Shown here: positions 11,460 through 22,277 of the stretch, piece after piece | How positions within the stretch are numbered: position 1 is the stretch's first letter | Layout of the letters: each line of letters starts with the position of its first letter | NCBI GenBank assembly: GCA_003255065.1 | Contig: QAOA01001051.1 | Span: 25,540 to 89,539 of the forward strand | Direction: 5' to 3' | Source of the DNA: Cercis canadensis | Taxonomy: Eukaryota > Streptophyta > Magnoliopsida > Fabales > Fabaceae | DNA: 64,000 nt | Position numbers and translations under genes: made by a program | The notes under the pieces: generated by a model | The model's input: the letters and a program-made list of their open reading frames with translations, nothing else | Database searches by the model: none | What the model was told of the DNA's origin: nothing

Positions 11460-11689
11460 TTAGTATAGAACATTGTGAAATTTTGCAAAATTTGGATAAT
11501 TTTGAATTTGTATTTTATTACAATATGAGCAATATTCATAGCATATTAAGTGCTCATGTTTAGGATGATTAATTGACAACAAATAAATTATATGAAACCA
11601 ATAAAGAATAAAAGAAAAAAGCTCAAATAAAAGAAAAAGAAAGCAGTGTTGCAATGCATTTGGAGAAAGGAGACATAAAAAGACATGCA

Positions 11690-11898
11690 ATTGAACTTCC
11701 TTGGCATGAGATCGTGCCCATGAAAAAGGGAATAAACAAGGATTCTCCAAGTAGGGTAATTGTGTTTGTTAAGTTTAATGGGCAAGTGAGAGGATGTGAA
11801 TGAGATAAGGGTGGCAGCAGGGTGGCAGTTGGGTGGTCGATGGCGGGGTCAACTAGAACATTGGGAAATAAAGAGGAGGATTCAGTATTGCTGGCCAT
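11690..11898 (-). pseudogene. Ty1/copia gag N-terminus fragment (minus strand)
   Basis: The ATG at 11,898 follows a primer-binding site (11,919-11,935). After about 50 codons and a frameshift the sequence reads LPIKLNKHNYPTWRILV, matching the conserved start of copia gag proteins (LP-x-KL-x-x-x-NYP-x-W). The rest of gag and pol is not found to the left, so the element is truncated. Confidence 0.72.
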
Positions 11899-11918
11899 GG
11901 AGAACTTGTTGTTGAGCG

Positions 11919-11935
11919 ATTAGCTCTGATACCAT
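11919..11935 (-). other. Primer-binding site (initiator tRNA-Met) of the decayed copia
   Basis: Minus-strand TGGTATCAGAGCTA is the standard plant retrotransposon PBS complementary to initiator tRNA-Met. The gag ATG lies about 20 bases further on, and the LTR lies on the other side (right), interrupted by CACTA copy B. Confidence 0.8.
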
Positions 11936-11968
11936 AAAGAAGTAAAAAATTGAAATGAAATGAATTTA
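11936..11968 (-). repeat. 3' end of the copia 5' LTR (proximal piece)
   Basis: These 33 bases lie between the PBS and CACTA copy B. With 14,284-14,415 on the other side of the CACTA element they form one short LTR of about 165 bp on the minus strand. Confidence 0.6.
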
Positions 11969-14283
11969 CACTACAAGAAAAAATGGATTTTCTTACGGAC
12001 AAAATCCGTGAGAAAACACCCAAAAATCTGGGAGAAATGCGTGATAAACCAAATTTCACACATAATTTCGTTCTGTGATAAATTTTCTCATGGACTTACT
12101 TTTGGCATGAGAAAAATTGAAAAAAAAAAAAAATTTCTCACAAATTTTTGTCCATGAGAAATTTCGCAAGTTTTTTTTTTCAGTGATTTCTTATATCAGT
12201 ACTAAAGAAATTAGAAAAAGAGAAAACAAAAATTTAAAGAAAAGTTAATAAAAAAAATCATATATTATCACAATTAAATAAACTTCACAGAGTTTGATCT
12301 TAAACTTTACACATTTTACAATCCCAAAGAAATTAACTCAAGCAGTGATTATTATAAGAAGCTAACTATAAATTAATAAAATTCATCAACCCTAGAGTCA
12401 AAACAAAACAGAAAAGTCCCAAAAAAAAAATAAAAATGTAAAGGCAATTTTTTCGCTATTCTACACTATAATTGATTTTTCCTAAGATCTGGTACAAAGT
12501 TAATAGAATTGCCTTCAGCACAGGCTGCAATAATGTAAATGGTGCAGCTGCTGGAGATGAATGCTTATGAACGTCTGACATCTGTAATATAAAAGAGTAA
12601 TTAATGCAACATAAACATCAAATAGGTAACTAAATTAGCTAACCCCTAAACCCTAACCATAAACACCTAAACTCCCAAACACTAAACCCCTAAACCCTAA
12701 CCCTAAATCTTTATACAAAAACTTAACCCTTAACCCCTAAATACCTAACCATAAACCCTAAATCAAATATTGGGCAAAGTTTTCCTTAAAACTTGAACAA
12801 TTCAGGAATTATAAATTCCACATAATTACCCAAAACAGTCATAATTTTTTATTAAATCAATATAGTAAAATTACCAAAGACAATCAAAATTTTAATAAAT
12901 TTTATAATATCCAAAAAAATTCAAAAAATAGCACAATCATTCTACACAATTCAAATAACAAAAGTCCTAACAAAATTTCAAGCAATTTAACCAATTTAAT
13001 CATTAAATCAATACAATAAAGTTACCTAAAACAGTCAAAAATTCTAAGAATAGAAAAAAAAAATCCAAAAAATAGCACAATCATTCTACATAGTTCATAC
13101 AACAAATGCCCTAACAAAATTTAAAGCAATCTAACAAATTCAATCATTAAATCAATACAGTAAAGTTACCTAAAACAATAAAAAAAAATTAATAAATTCT
13201 ACAACATCCAAAAAAAATCCAAAAAATAGCACAATCATTCTATACAATTCATACAACAAAAGCCCTAACAAAATTTAAAGCAATCTAACCAATTTTATCA
13301 TTAAATCAATACAGTAAAGTTACTTAAATTCGGATACCTATAGCAATCAACAAATCTTCCATCAAAACGAGGTATGCCTAAATCTATAATCACATGGACA
13401 CAATTCCACAAACAAAAGATGATAAAACTACAAAATAATCTACCCAGAAGCAAAAGAACTTCAAGTTTCGTTCAGAGACAAAAATATAAACTAGAAATCG
13501 ATAGAAATAGGCCTACCTCTACTTCAAAGCAAATAAACTGAGCTAGAAACTCCTTGATGCCGCTGAAAAAATGTGAAGAATGGCTGGAAAACTGAAATCG
13601 CATGAGATAGAGGAGAGTAACCGAGGTGAGGAGAGGGAAAAGTGAATATGAAAATGAGGAAGAAGAGCTACGACGTGAGAAGAAATATCTATCTTTCTCA
13701 CGGATTTTCTCACAGATTTTGGGCCATGAGAAATTTTAAAATCCAAATTTTAACTTTAGTGAAATGATGTGTTTTGTTTCTCATGGAAAAATCTATATTT
13801 CTCACAGAATTTCTCACGAACTTACTTTTGGCATGAGAAATATTGAAAAAAATGGTCTCATGGATTTTTTTTGTGAGAAATTTTGCAAGTTTGTTTTTCT
13901 GATGGAATTTCTTATGGAAAATTTTTCCGTGAGAAAATCTATGAGAAATTTCACAAGTTTTGTTTTGCTCATGGAATTTCTTACAGAAGTTTTCCATTAG
14001 AAAATTTGTGAGAAATTTCACAAATTTTTTTTTTCTGATGGAATTTCTCATAGATTTTCTTACAAAATTTTCTCATGAAAAATATTTCTATGAGAATTTG
14101 AGTCATGAAAAATATTTCTATGAGAATTTGAGAAAATTCCATCAGAATTTCACTTTTCTTACGGCATTTTCTCGCAAAAATTTTTTTGGGAGAAATTCCG
14201 TGAGAAATTCTTATTGAATGCTAATCTGTGAGAATTTCTCACGGAATTCCGTTCCATGAGAAATCAAGTGTTTTCTTGTAGTA
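11969..14283 (-). mobile_element. CACTA transposon copy B (non-autonomous)
   Basis: The left end is CACTACAAGAAAAAAT. The right end is TTTTCTTGTAGTA, whose last base has changed from the expected G to A. A TTA duplication flanks it (11,966-11,968 and 14,284-14,286). Both subterminal regions are dense in GTGAGAAA / TTTCTCAC words; the right one (13,690-14,270) is unusually long. A minus-strand ATGTCAGACG preceded by an acceptor (near 12,580) and an upstream telomere-like tract correspond to the start of the transposase gene in copies A and C. The remaining transposase domain is missing, so this is a deletion derivative. Confidence 0.9.
12640..12770 (-). repeat. Degenerate telomere-like tract in CACTA copy B
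   Basis: Variants of CCCTAAAC run for about 130 bases. They lie just upstream, on the minus strand, of the acceptor and ATGTCAGACG start near 12,580, the same relative place as in copies A and C. Confidence 0.8.
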
Positions 14284-14415
14284 TTAATTTTCATTACTAA
14301 AAATGAATGTATATTTATACCTTTACAAGTATTCAAAAATATTCAAAAGGGAAATCCTAGAGATAATCCTAAATCAAAGTAATCTATAATTCAATATTTG
14401 AATTCTATCTAACAG
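14284..14415 (-). repeat. 5' part of the copia LTR interrupted by CACTA copy B
   Basis: Read on the minus strand this begins TGTTAGATAGAATTC at 14,415 and contains a TATAAATA box (about 14,310-14,320). It continues across CACTA copy B to 11,968-11,936 and then to the PBS. Only one LTR of this element was found. Confidence 0.6.
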
Positions 14416-17338
14416 TCCTAGATCATAAGCTGGGAGTTGTTTACATTAGGTGTTCTATCACATAGGAATTGTTATTTCATGGAATAGAGAATGAAATGGA
14501 TAACCATTTTATGTACCAAAACTTTTTGAATATACAATAATTCTTAATTTATGGGGTTAATTTAATGAGTATCATGTGATGTGCTTGTCCTATTTTTGGA
14601 CGTCCGTCTATGAAAAATACTTTATTACACATTTTAGTAGCATATGGTGATTCTTTCACCTTCAAAATTTTAATTTTCATTTGTCTTACTGTAATACGTG
14701 AAACAACATAAATTTTGCAGTATATTGCTCGCGAAAAAAAAATTAGTTAATATAAATAACCCAAACTTTTAGACTCTTAAAAAAAACACACTTATAATTA
14801 CTAGTAACTAATACTCATAGGAATCTTAAAGAACTACTAGAAAATTTAAATTAAATTTATTTATAATACTCCCCTTTGATTTGAAATTCTTTTTTGTCAA
14901 CTTTTCTTCCACTCAATTTATGTGTGACCCTTCATCTTCTTCAGTAATGTTAGCTGAATCATCTTTTAATTCTTTCTCTACTCTTCGCTTTATTGTTTTC
15001 TCCAAATCGTCATGTCTTCAATGGCACTCTTCTCTCTTCCTTCGACCAAACACAGTTATTAGAAAGTGTTGATGCTTCAAATAGCAAGAAAACTTATGTG
15101 CAACAGTGCAGTGTAAGAAGACAGGCCATTTGTGAAAACATTATGAAGTCTAATCAATGTGCCAAATCTAGCAATTAGATTTGGTAAGTGGGGTTTGTGA
15201 TTTGCAAATATTGTAATGTTGTTGGAGATTTGGTATTGCAATAATTATAAAATTCTCAAATTTCTGCATATGATGATTTTGGATAAATTATATATGGTTA
15301 CATCATTAGGAACTGAAGCTGAGAATTTGTTCTCCTTTCAATGCTGTTAAATTGATGAATGAAATAACTGAGGTATTACTTCAACTCTTACTGTTATATT
15401 AATTGTTCTTTGAGCTAATACGATCAATTATTTTCGTTGGCAAGAGATAGATGAGATTGGGAACTTCAGAACATCCCAATCAACAAGCTCTCTTCATTCA
15501 CTTCAGTGGTATGAACTTGACATATGTGATGAGACACACAAAAATAAGATGTCATCTCTATCAATCACGTTGATAATTCCTAAAATATCCAAGATAGAAG
15601 CTGCACTAATGCTTCTGGAGCTGAACTAATGGTGACATGGTTCACCAAAATGCCACATTGGAAGAGAAACATAGAAGAATAGAAAATCTACAACGATTGG
15701 TTCCTATTTGAGCAAGAGAAAAGTAAGGAAGATAGAAGGTTTTGTTTTTTGGAAATGAAACAACTGTGTCCTCCTGAGAACAAAATATGCAGTATGATTC
15801 AGCATACTAGAGTTCGTATTATTTAAAGCTTCTTGAATGTCAAGTTGGGGAATTTTGCACTTATGAACTTCTAGAAAATTAATGTTATGAAGTTTTAGCT
15901 ACAAAACATCTTTGATTAGAGTAAATTACTTCAACTTCCATTAACTTTAGCTGATTTTACTTGATGATGGAGAAAATAATGGAATTGGAAGAACTCAAAG
16001 AAATACTAAATTTCACTTCACAAAGTTAGAATAAAAGGAGAGAAATAAATAACCTCTATTCTCAGTTATATTATCAAAATGATAAATGATTCAAGTTTTC
16101 CATTCTCCTCTTCGTACAAGGTATTTATAGCTTAACAACATCACACAGTTCACAAAGATACATAAATGGGTTCACTTTGAAGCTTCCAGAAATCTCAACT
16201 TACTTGGAATCAAATCACGGACGTTTTCAATGATCAATGCTTGAATTGGATTATTCTAAAGAAAGTTATGATAAAAACACTGAACATTGCCCACTTCGAC
16301 GAATTTGTATAAATACAAGTCTTACTCATCTTAAAAACTATCAGTTCAATGATTCTTGATGGCTCCAATGAATGTAAGGTCTTTCACTTTTGAAACACTT
16401 CAATTTTGACTATCCCATTATTGCATTACATCAATTTTGAAAACCTACACCTACCTCCTTTGCATTCTAAATATACCCTACACATAAGTCCAATCCCTAC
16501 TAAGAGGCCATTAGTCAATGGTCAAATAGAAAAATAAGGAGTGAAACCACTAAAATGCCCTTAATAAATTTTTGAATATTTTGTGTTGTATACACTTCTC
16601 AGCCATGAACTCGAGAGAGTTTAATGACTTCATTCCCTTGGTTCTCATCAAATGCCGGAAAAGAAAAGAAAAGAGAAAAGGACAAATCTATTTCCATATA
16701 ACAAAACTCCATATCTGAATCAATTAAATTGTGGCAAGAGAAATTGGATAAATCAACAAGAATCTGTAATGGGACTTCTATCTTTCCAAACAACCAGTTG
16801 TCTACTGTTGATATGGGACTAGCAGAGAATGACTTAATCCAAAATTTTCCACCATCATATTTACTCTCCAACACCACAGAATTTGGTAAATATAAAGGAT
16901 GTTGGAGTAATTAACTCTTTTTGTTTTCACCGAACATAGAATAAAATCATTAACGGAAAAAGGAGTTCATACAGGGTCATCTAACAACCAAGCAAGAATT
17001 GCATCAAAGGAAGAAACCCAAATATACATTCAAACCAAAATGATAAGACAAAAACATGAGTACTCAGAAAAATAATCTTGAAGGAAGGTCAAACATTAGA
17101 GGCCGCACCACCTAACATGTGTCTCTTATTTCATCCTTACCAACAAGAGAGGGAGCTTGTAACTGAAAAACACTTTGGTACCATTGCCTACATAAGTTTG
17201 GAATATTGGCATCATGAAAAAGTAAGATACTTCAAATCCAATATAAACACAATTAGTTATCCAATATATATTTTAAAAGATAATTTGTTATCATGTCACA
17301 TAAAAATGTTATATGATGAGTGGATTTTATGTTCATGA
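14416..17338. other. Unrecognised AT-rich region with short open frames
   Basis: No gene could be named. Open frames at 14,881-15,072 and 14,993-15,178 (plus), 16,599-16,877 (minus) and 17,078-17,338 (plus) have more balanced composition than the surroundings and could be remains of exons. None carries a motif I recognise. The minus strand of 14,890-15,020 gives an acidic, lysine-rich stretch without stops that might be an exon relic. Confidence 0.3.
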
Positions 17339-18560
17339 ATTATGTATTTTCCACTTAGTATTTAGTTAATTTTCAAGTGATTTAGTAGTTGTAATTGGTT
17401 GTTTATGTGTTTATATTGTAGGAAATACAATTTTAGCAACTGGGTACAAGTTTGGTGTCAATTGGTGCTGCGAAGAGGGGAATTCGGTGACAAAGCAAGG
17501 TGTAGGGCGCCTAGGCGCCCAATCAGAGGGCCTAGGCACCCAAATTGTTGTACTTGGCTGAAAGGCATGGGCCTAGGTGCCCGGGATCTGCCATGTACAA
17601 TTTTTCATTAGTTTTCCTACTTTTTGTAGGTTTTGAGTCCCAAAACAATTCCTAATGTAATTAGACTTCTTAAGACTTATAAATAGATAAATGTAGGACT
17701 AGATTAGAGTTCCTAATTAGTTCCCACACTTTCTAAATCAAGAGAAAGCAAGGACAAGAGATTGAAGGCTTAGAGTTGGAGATTCGGCGAGGGTTCTTCA
17801 TCACCATGAGTTTTTCTTTCTTTTTCCTCTTGAATCATGTTTAGAACTTGTGTTAGCATGTTCTTATCTTTCATTATGAACTAATTTTCTTTCTTGGGCT
17901 ACGATGTAGCCTAACTATGAACGGTTGTAATTCATTTTAGAATTAATATATGATTTTATCTTTTTCTACTTGAGTGTTTATCTCTGATCTTCATGTTTCT
18001 AATTGTCTAATCACCAATTAGTTGATAGGTTAATCACAATGAAATTGGAAAGAGATTTGTGTGTCCAGTTCATTAGGATAAATATCATAGGTTGCTTGTA
18101 AGATAGAAATATACCCCCGTGGCATGTGTAGTCAATTAAAGAGATCCATAGAATTAAATGAATTCTCCATTTATTCGTAATTCACATAGAGATATAATAG
18201 GTTCATAACTTGGGAATATTTTCGTTAGACCTTGAGAGAGGCTAATAAATAAATTAGGGAATCTTCGCTAGCAGTTAGAAAGATAAATCTAGATTAAGGA
18301 AATAAAGAATGAAATCGGGATTAATTATGGTGAAATCAGAAACCCTAGGCTTTCTATCTTCATTAGTTTTTTTTTGTTTTTATCTGCTTTCTTTTACTTT
18401 CATTTTATTTAAGTTTATTCTTGTAACTTAGTCTTAATTAGTTGCTCAAATAAAATTAGAATTAACCCAAATTTGATAGTTAATAGCTTTAATCTTTGTA
18501 TGAACGATAACTTACTTTTATTATATTACTTGTAAAATGATAATGTATATTTGCTCTCCA
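17339..18560 (+). mobile_element. LARD-like/LTR-like dispersed repeat, plus orientation
   Basis: This is the plus-oriented relative of 5165-6480 and 3541-3820. Landmarks in order are a GC-rich block of GCGCCTAGGCGCC-type words, an AGAGAAAGCAAGG stretch, GGCTACGATGTAGCCTAACTATGAA, AATCACAATGAAATTGG, AGTCAATTAAAGAGATCC, ATAGGTTCATAACTTGGGAATAT, and TATTACTTG near the end. These resemble the 3' end of long non-autonomous plant LTR retrotransposons. No coding capacity or target duplication was found. Confidence 0.55.
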
Positions 18561-18592
18561 TTTTCTCACAACATTAGACTCAAGAGTATCTT

Positions 18593-19249
18593 TGATGCAG
18601 GATGAGCTGTCCTCAAGAAAGCCCAAGTTTAGATTATTATTTGGTTTAATAATTAGCTTGAATGTGAACACACTTGAAAAAATACAAGGCCTAGTCCAAG
18701 CATTAGTGCAGGCCCAAGCTCTGTTGATCAACCTGTTTGAGATTTTAGAATCTGGCCCAACTTTCATTGAAGAATTGGGCATGCAAGCCAAACCCAACTT
18801 TGGCACGTGTGTAAGCATTGAAAAGCTCTAGATGTCTATTTTCAAATGAATCAAGAATCAACCAATTCCGAATTTTCTAGAAGTTATGATATTTTCTTTA
18901 GCTGCTACCAGTCAAAGTCAACATTAAATAAGTAGCTAAAAATAGACTTTTGAAACTTGTTCAGTTTTCCTAGAATAATGTAATGCTTTTATTTATGTTA
19001 TTTCCTATGCCTGGAGGGTTGTTCCATGGCTAGTTTATATTCACATTCATGTAAACATTCAAAAAAAATACTTTTTAGATTATCAAAAGTAAAGACCTGT
19101 GTGGTTGTTTCTTTCTAAGTTATGTATCTCTTGGTGGATTCCTTGAGTAGTGAGCTTGTTCTGAACTTATCTTTAAGGTGGTGAGTTCTTATCATTAAAG
19201 TGGCGAGTTGTAACATTACCTTGCTATTTTATACCCTAAAATGGTATCA
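18593..19249 (+). repeat. 5' LTR of short retrotransposon
   Basis: About 657 bp, starting TG and ending GGTATCA just before the PBS. It matches the copy beginning at 19,822 with scattered differences. Confidence 0.8.
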
Positions 19250-19315
19250 TTTGGTATCAGAGCGCCCGTTTCGTGTTATCCCTGGAATTAGCACTTCAAG
19301 TTCTAGTTTGGCGTC

Positions 19316-19594
19316 ATGGTGAGGCGTGGAAATCCTATTTCTGTAGATTTTCAAGGCATGAATGACTTCAACTTCCTTCAAGATACCATTGTAGATTGGA
19401 ATTCACCACCAATCTATGATGTTTATCCAGAAAATGTATTAGAAGATTCAAATAGTTTTGATTTGAGTGGCTTAAGTATATATGTCAAGGAGGATGAAGA
19501 AAGTTCAAATTTACAAATGAATGAGACTTCAAGTCTTGAAGTGCTGAAAGAAGAAATCTGTGCTAAATCGGTAGACATAGAATTGTGTTCCTGA
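19316..19594 (+). pseudogene. Truncated leader/gag ORF of the short LTR element
   Basis: A 92-codon frame begins 53 bases after the PBS with a basic MVRRGNP start, then FQGMNDFNFLQ, and an acidic region. The position right after the PBS and the start of the protein resemble the opening of some gypsy polyproteins. It stops where the internal deletion begins; no protease, RT or integrase follows. Confidence 0.5.
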
Positions 19595-19821
19595 ATACTC
19601 AAGACTTGAGCACATTGATTTTCTTATTCCATATAGATTTAACATCATTTGTGACAAGAAATATAATCCTTTATCATTCTTTCTTTCTTCAACAAGATGG
19701 CCAAAGAAATGTCAAAGTCTTAATTTTTATTTGGAGCAAAGGATGTTGTTCAACCTGTTTGGAGTTTTTATGCTTAAACACTTTAAAACTCGAGGTCAAG
19801 TTTTCTCCAACAATGGAAGAA

Positions 19822-20681
19822 TGATGCAGGATGAGCTGTCCTCAAGAAAGCCCAAGTTTAGATTATTATTCGGTTTAATAATTAGCTTGAATGTGAACAC
19901 ACTTGAAGAAATACAAGGCCTAGTCCAAGCATTGGTATAGGCCCAAGCTCTATTGATCAAGTTGTTTGAGATTTTAGATTCTGGTTCAATTTTCATTGAA
20001 GAATTGGGCATGTAAACCAAGCCCAACTTTGGCACGTGAGTAGGCATTGAAAAGCTCTGGATGTCTAGTTTCAAATGAATCAAGAATCAACCAATTCCTT
20101 ATTTTCTTGAAGAAGTTATGATATTTTCTTTAGCTGCTGCCAGTCAAAGTCATAATTAAATAAGTAGCTAAAAATAGACTTTTGAAACTTGATCAGTTTG
20201 CCTAGAATAATGTAATGTTTTTATTTATGTTATTTCCTATCCCTGGAGGGTTGTTCCATGGATAGTTTATATNAACTTTGGCACGTGAGTAGGCATTGAA
20301 AAGCTCTGGATGTCTACTTTCAAATGAATCAAGAATCAACCAATTCCTTATTTTCTTGAAGAAGTTATGATATTTTCTTTAGCAGCTGCCAGTCAAAGTC
20401 ATAATTAAATAAGTAGCTAAAAATAGACTTTTGAAACTTGATCAGTTTGCCTAGAATAATGTAATGTTTTTATTTATGTTATTTCCTATCCCTGGAGGGT
20501 TGTTCCATGGATAGTTTATATTCACATCCATGTAAACATTCAAAAAAAGACATTTTAGATTATCAAAAATAAAGACCTGTGCGGTTGTTTCTTTCTAAGT
20601 TCTGTATCTATTGGTGGATTCCTTGAGTGGTGAGCTTGTTCTAAACTTATCTTTAAGGTGGTGAGTTTTTATCCTGAAAGT
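19822..20681 (+). repeat. 3' LTR of short retrotransposon (with artefactual duplication)
   Basis: It matches the 5' LTR from TGATGCAGG onward. Bases about 20,024-20,272 and 20,274-20,520 are the same sequence on either side of an N, so the natural LTR is shorter than it appears. The final about 40 bases of the 5' LTR are not found. Confidence 0.78.
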
Positions 20682-20798
20682 GCTTGGACCAGGCCTTGTA
20701 TTTCTTCAAGTGTGTTCACATTCAGGCTAATTATTAAACCAAATAATAATCTAAACTTGGGTTTTCTTGAGGACAACTCATCCTGCATCAATCTTACA
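20682..20798 (-). repeat. Inverted fragment of the same LTR start
   Basis: On the minus strand this reads TGATGCAGGATGAG and continues with the first about 115 bases of the LTR at 18,593, ending in GGCCTGGTCCAAG. It lies back to back with the 3' LTR, forming a partial inverted pair. Confidence 0.85.
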
Positions 20799-21386
20799 CA
20801 CTCGTAAGAACTAAGAAATATGTTGATATTCCCAGAAGAAATACTCAAAACTTGCTACCTTGAAAGCCTTCCAAATTTTTCAGAAGAAAAAGAAAGGCAC
20901 CCCAAATTAAATTCTAGAAGAATTAATACATTAATATAGGGTTGAATAAGAGGAAATAAGTGAGTGTGAAAGAAGATAGAGTAGTGAAATCCATCAATCT
21001 TCCCTAGAAAACAACATACTGTGGCTCAATGATATAAAATACAGAAGTAGTAGCAATAGGAGGAGCAGCAGCAGGAAGGGAGCCTATCAACACTCAATAT
21101 AAATATTCTAGAAACAACCAAAACTCTAATAGCTAGTTCTCTAAGAAAAGGATCACAGCACAGTTTTGAGACAGCATTATTTATGTCATATCAAATTAAA
21201 ACAGAAGCAAACAAGCGCAAACATATGATATGATCTAGAACTATTCTTAGAAATAAGGATAGACTCCAAAGGCCCAAAAAGTATGTCATATCTTATGCCC
21301 TAAGCCCAAAAAAAAGTTCCATAAGAAACCACAATAAAATTGCAAACATCGAACTCCTATATAAAAAATAACCATCTAATTTTTGC
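20799..21386. other. 3' flank of the NudC gene
   Basis: About 590 bases with no recognisable gene. It would include the 3' untranslated region of the minus-strand NudC gene. I cannot place a poly(A) signal with confidence. Confidence 0.35.
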
Positions 21387-22151
21387 TCAAGAAAAGTCCA
21401 TGTTTGGATTCTGAGCCATGAACTGTTTGAGAAGTTCCTGATTCTTAATCTCCTCGCTGGTTGGAATACCCAACTCCTTCTGCCTCTGATCAAACATCAT
21501 CTTCTCCACAGCCGATCGAGTTTCAGAATCCAAATCGGTGAGCTTACTGGGTTCAGGCTCAGCTTTCTGGACATCAATCTCAGGGCCACCCTTCAACAGA
21601 GACTTCCACCAGTTGTCCTTACTCTTAGTCATCAGAACAGAGATTGCCTTGTTGTCTTCCAAACTCCAGAAGCAATCATCAAGTTTCACAGACTCAAATA
21701 GCTCCCCATCAATGATGGGTTTCTCATTCTTGAGCCCAACCTTCAAGTGATCCTTCTTGATCTGACAAAGAATCAACCTTGATTTAGTTCCATGAGGAAC
21801 TGGCACAGTGATAGTAATCTCACGAAGGCTCTGACTCCATGAATGATCCTCCATTTTCAGACCATTGCCATTGTTGGGTGAAAGCAGCTTCCTTTTCTTC
21901 TCTTCCTCAGCAGCTTTCTTCAGACATGCTTCAGCCTCACGCTTTTTCTTAGCCGCCTCTTCCTTTGAAACCTTTTCCTTAACAGAGCGAACCAAAGAGA
22001 CCATCTTTTCCTCCAAGTAATCGCTCTTGAACAAATCAGAGTGGCGAGAAACAAAGTTGAACGCAGATTCTATTAACCCTAGTGGGTATGATGGGTCAAG
22101 AACGGCATTGAATTCCTGAGAACAGCGCTTCTTAATGGTGTGGTTTGGCAT
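21387..22151 (-). CDS. NudC/CS-domain co-chaperone, BOBBER-like
   Basis: The encoded protein is about 254 residues if it starts at the ATG at 22,151. That start matches the usual distance to the conserved FxAxxDPSxPLG segment; an upstream in-frame ATG at 22,277 would add 42 residues. Order: helical N-terminal segment, a basic, Lys/Glu/Ala-rich coiled region, then a CS (p23-like) domain at about residues 105-195 including WSQSLREITITVPVP, IKKDHLKVGL, DGELFESVK and DDCFWSLED. The C-terminal helix TRSAVEKMMFDQRQKELG follows. Plant BOBBER proteins are cytosolic small-heat-shock-like co-chaperones needed for development and thermotolerance. The gene is uninterrupted, which suggests a retrocopy. 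It ends MDFS then TGA, whereas the family usually has a few more residues; the next codons still read AKIR. I see no other damage, so it may be functional. Confidence 0.85.
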   Translation of the reverse strand: MPNHTIKKRCSQEFNAVLDPSYPLGLIESAFNFVSRHSDLFKSDYLEEKMVSLVRSVKEKVSKEEAAKKKREAEACLKKAAEEEKKRKLLSPNNGNGLKMEDHSWSQSLREITITVPVPHGTKSRLILCQIKKDHLKVGLKNEKPIIDGELFESVKLDDCFWSLEDNKAISVLMTKSKDNWWKSLLKGGPEIDVQKAEPEPSKLTDLDSETRSAVEKMMFDQRQKELGIPTSEEIKNQELLKQFMAQNPNMDFS

Positions 22152-22277
22152 GACTGAATCGATGAGCCTATAGGGGTTTCGTGAGTTCCAAGTTGAGAAG
22201 GCGCAAGGATTAGGTTTTTGGTTTGATATGCGACTACGAAAAAGAACCCCGTGGCGGTTTATATAGGCCTGAAACAT

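Larger units (their letters stand above)
18593..20681 (+). mobile_element. Short deletion-derivative LTR retrotransposon (gypsy-like)
   Basis: Two direct long repeats begin TGATGCAGGATGAGC: 18,593-19,249, and from 19,822 to about 20,681. The first is followed two bases later by the PBS TGGTATCAGAGC (19,252-19,263). Only about 560 bases lie between PBS and second LTR, so pol has been deleted. An unmerged duplication around the N at 20,273 lengthens the second LTR by about 250 bases. The second LTR loses similarity near 20,670, where an inverted fragment of the LTR begins. Confidence 0.8.

Noticed and set aside
13543-14217. Several overlapping open frames in the right end of CACTA copy B
   Set aside because: They are translations of the GTGAGAAA subterminal array and have repetitive Phe/Lys/Glu-rich composition.
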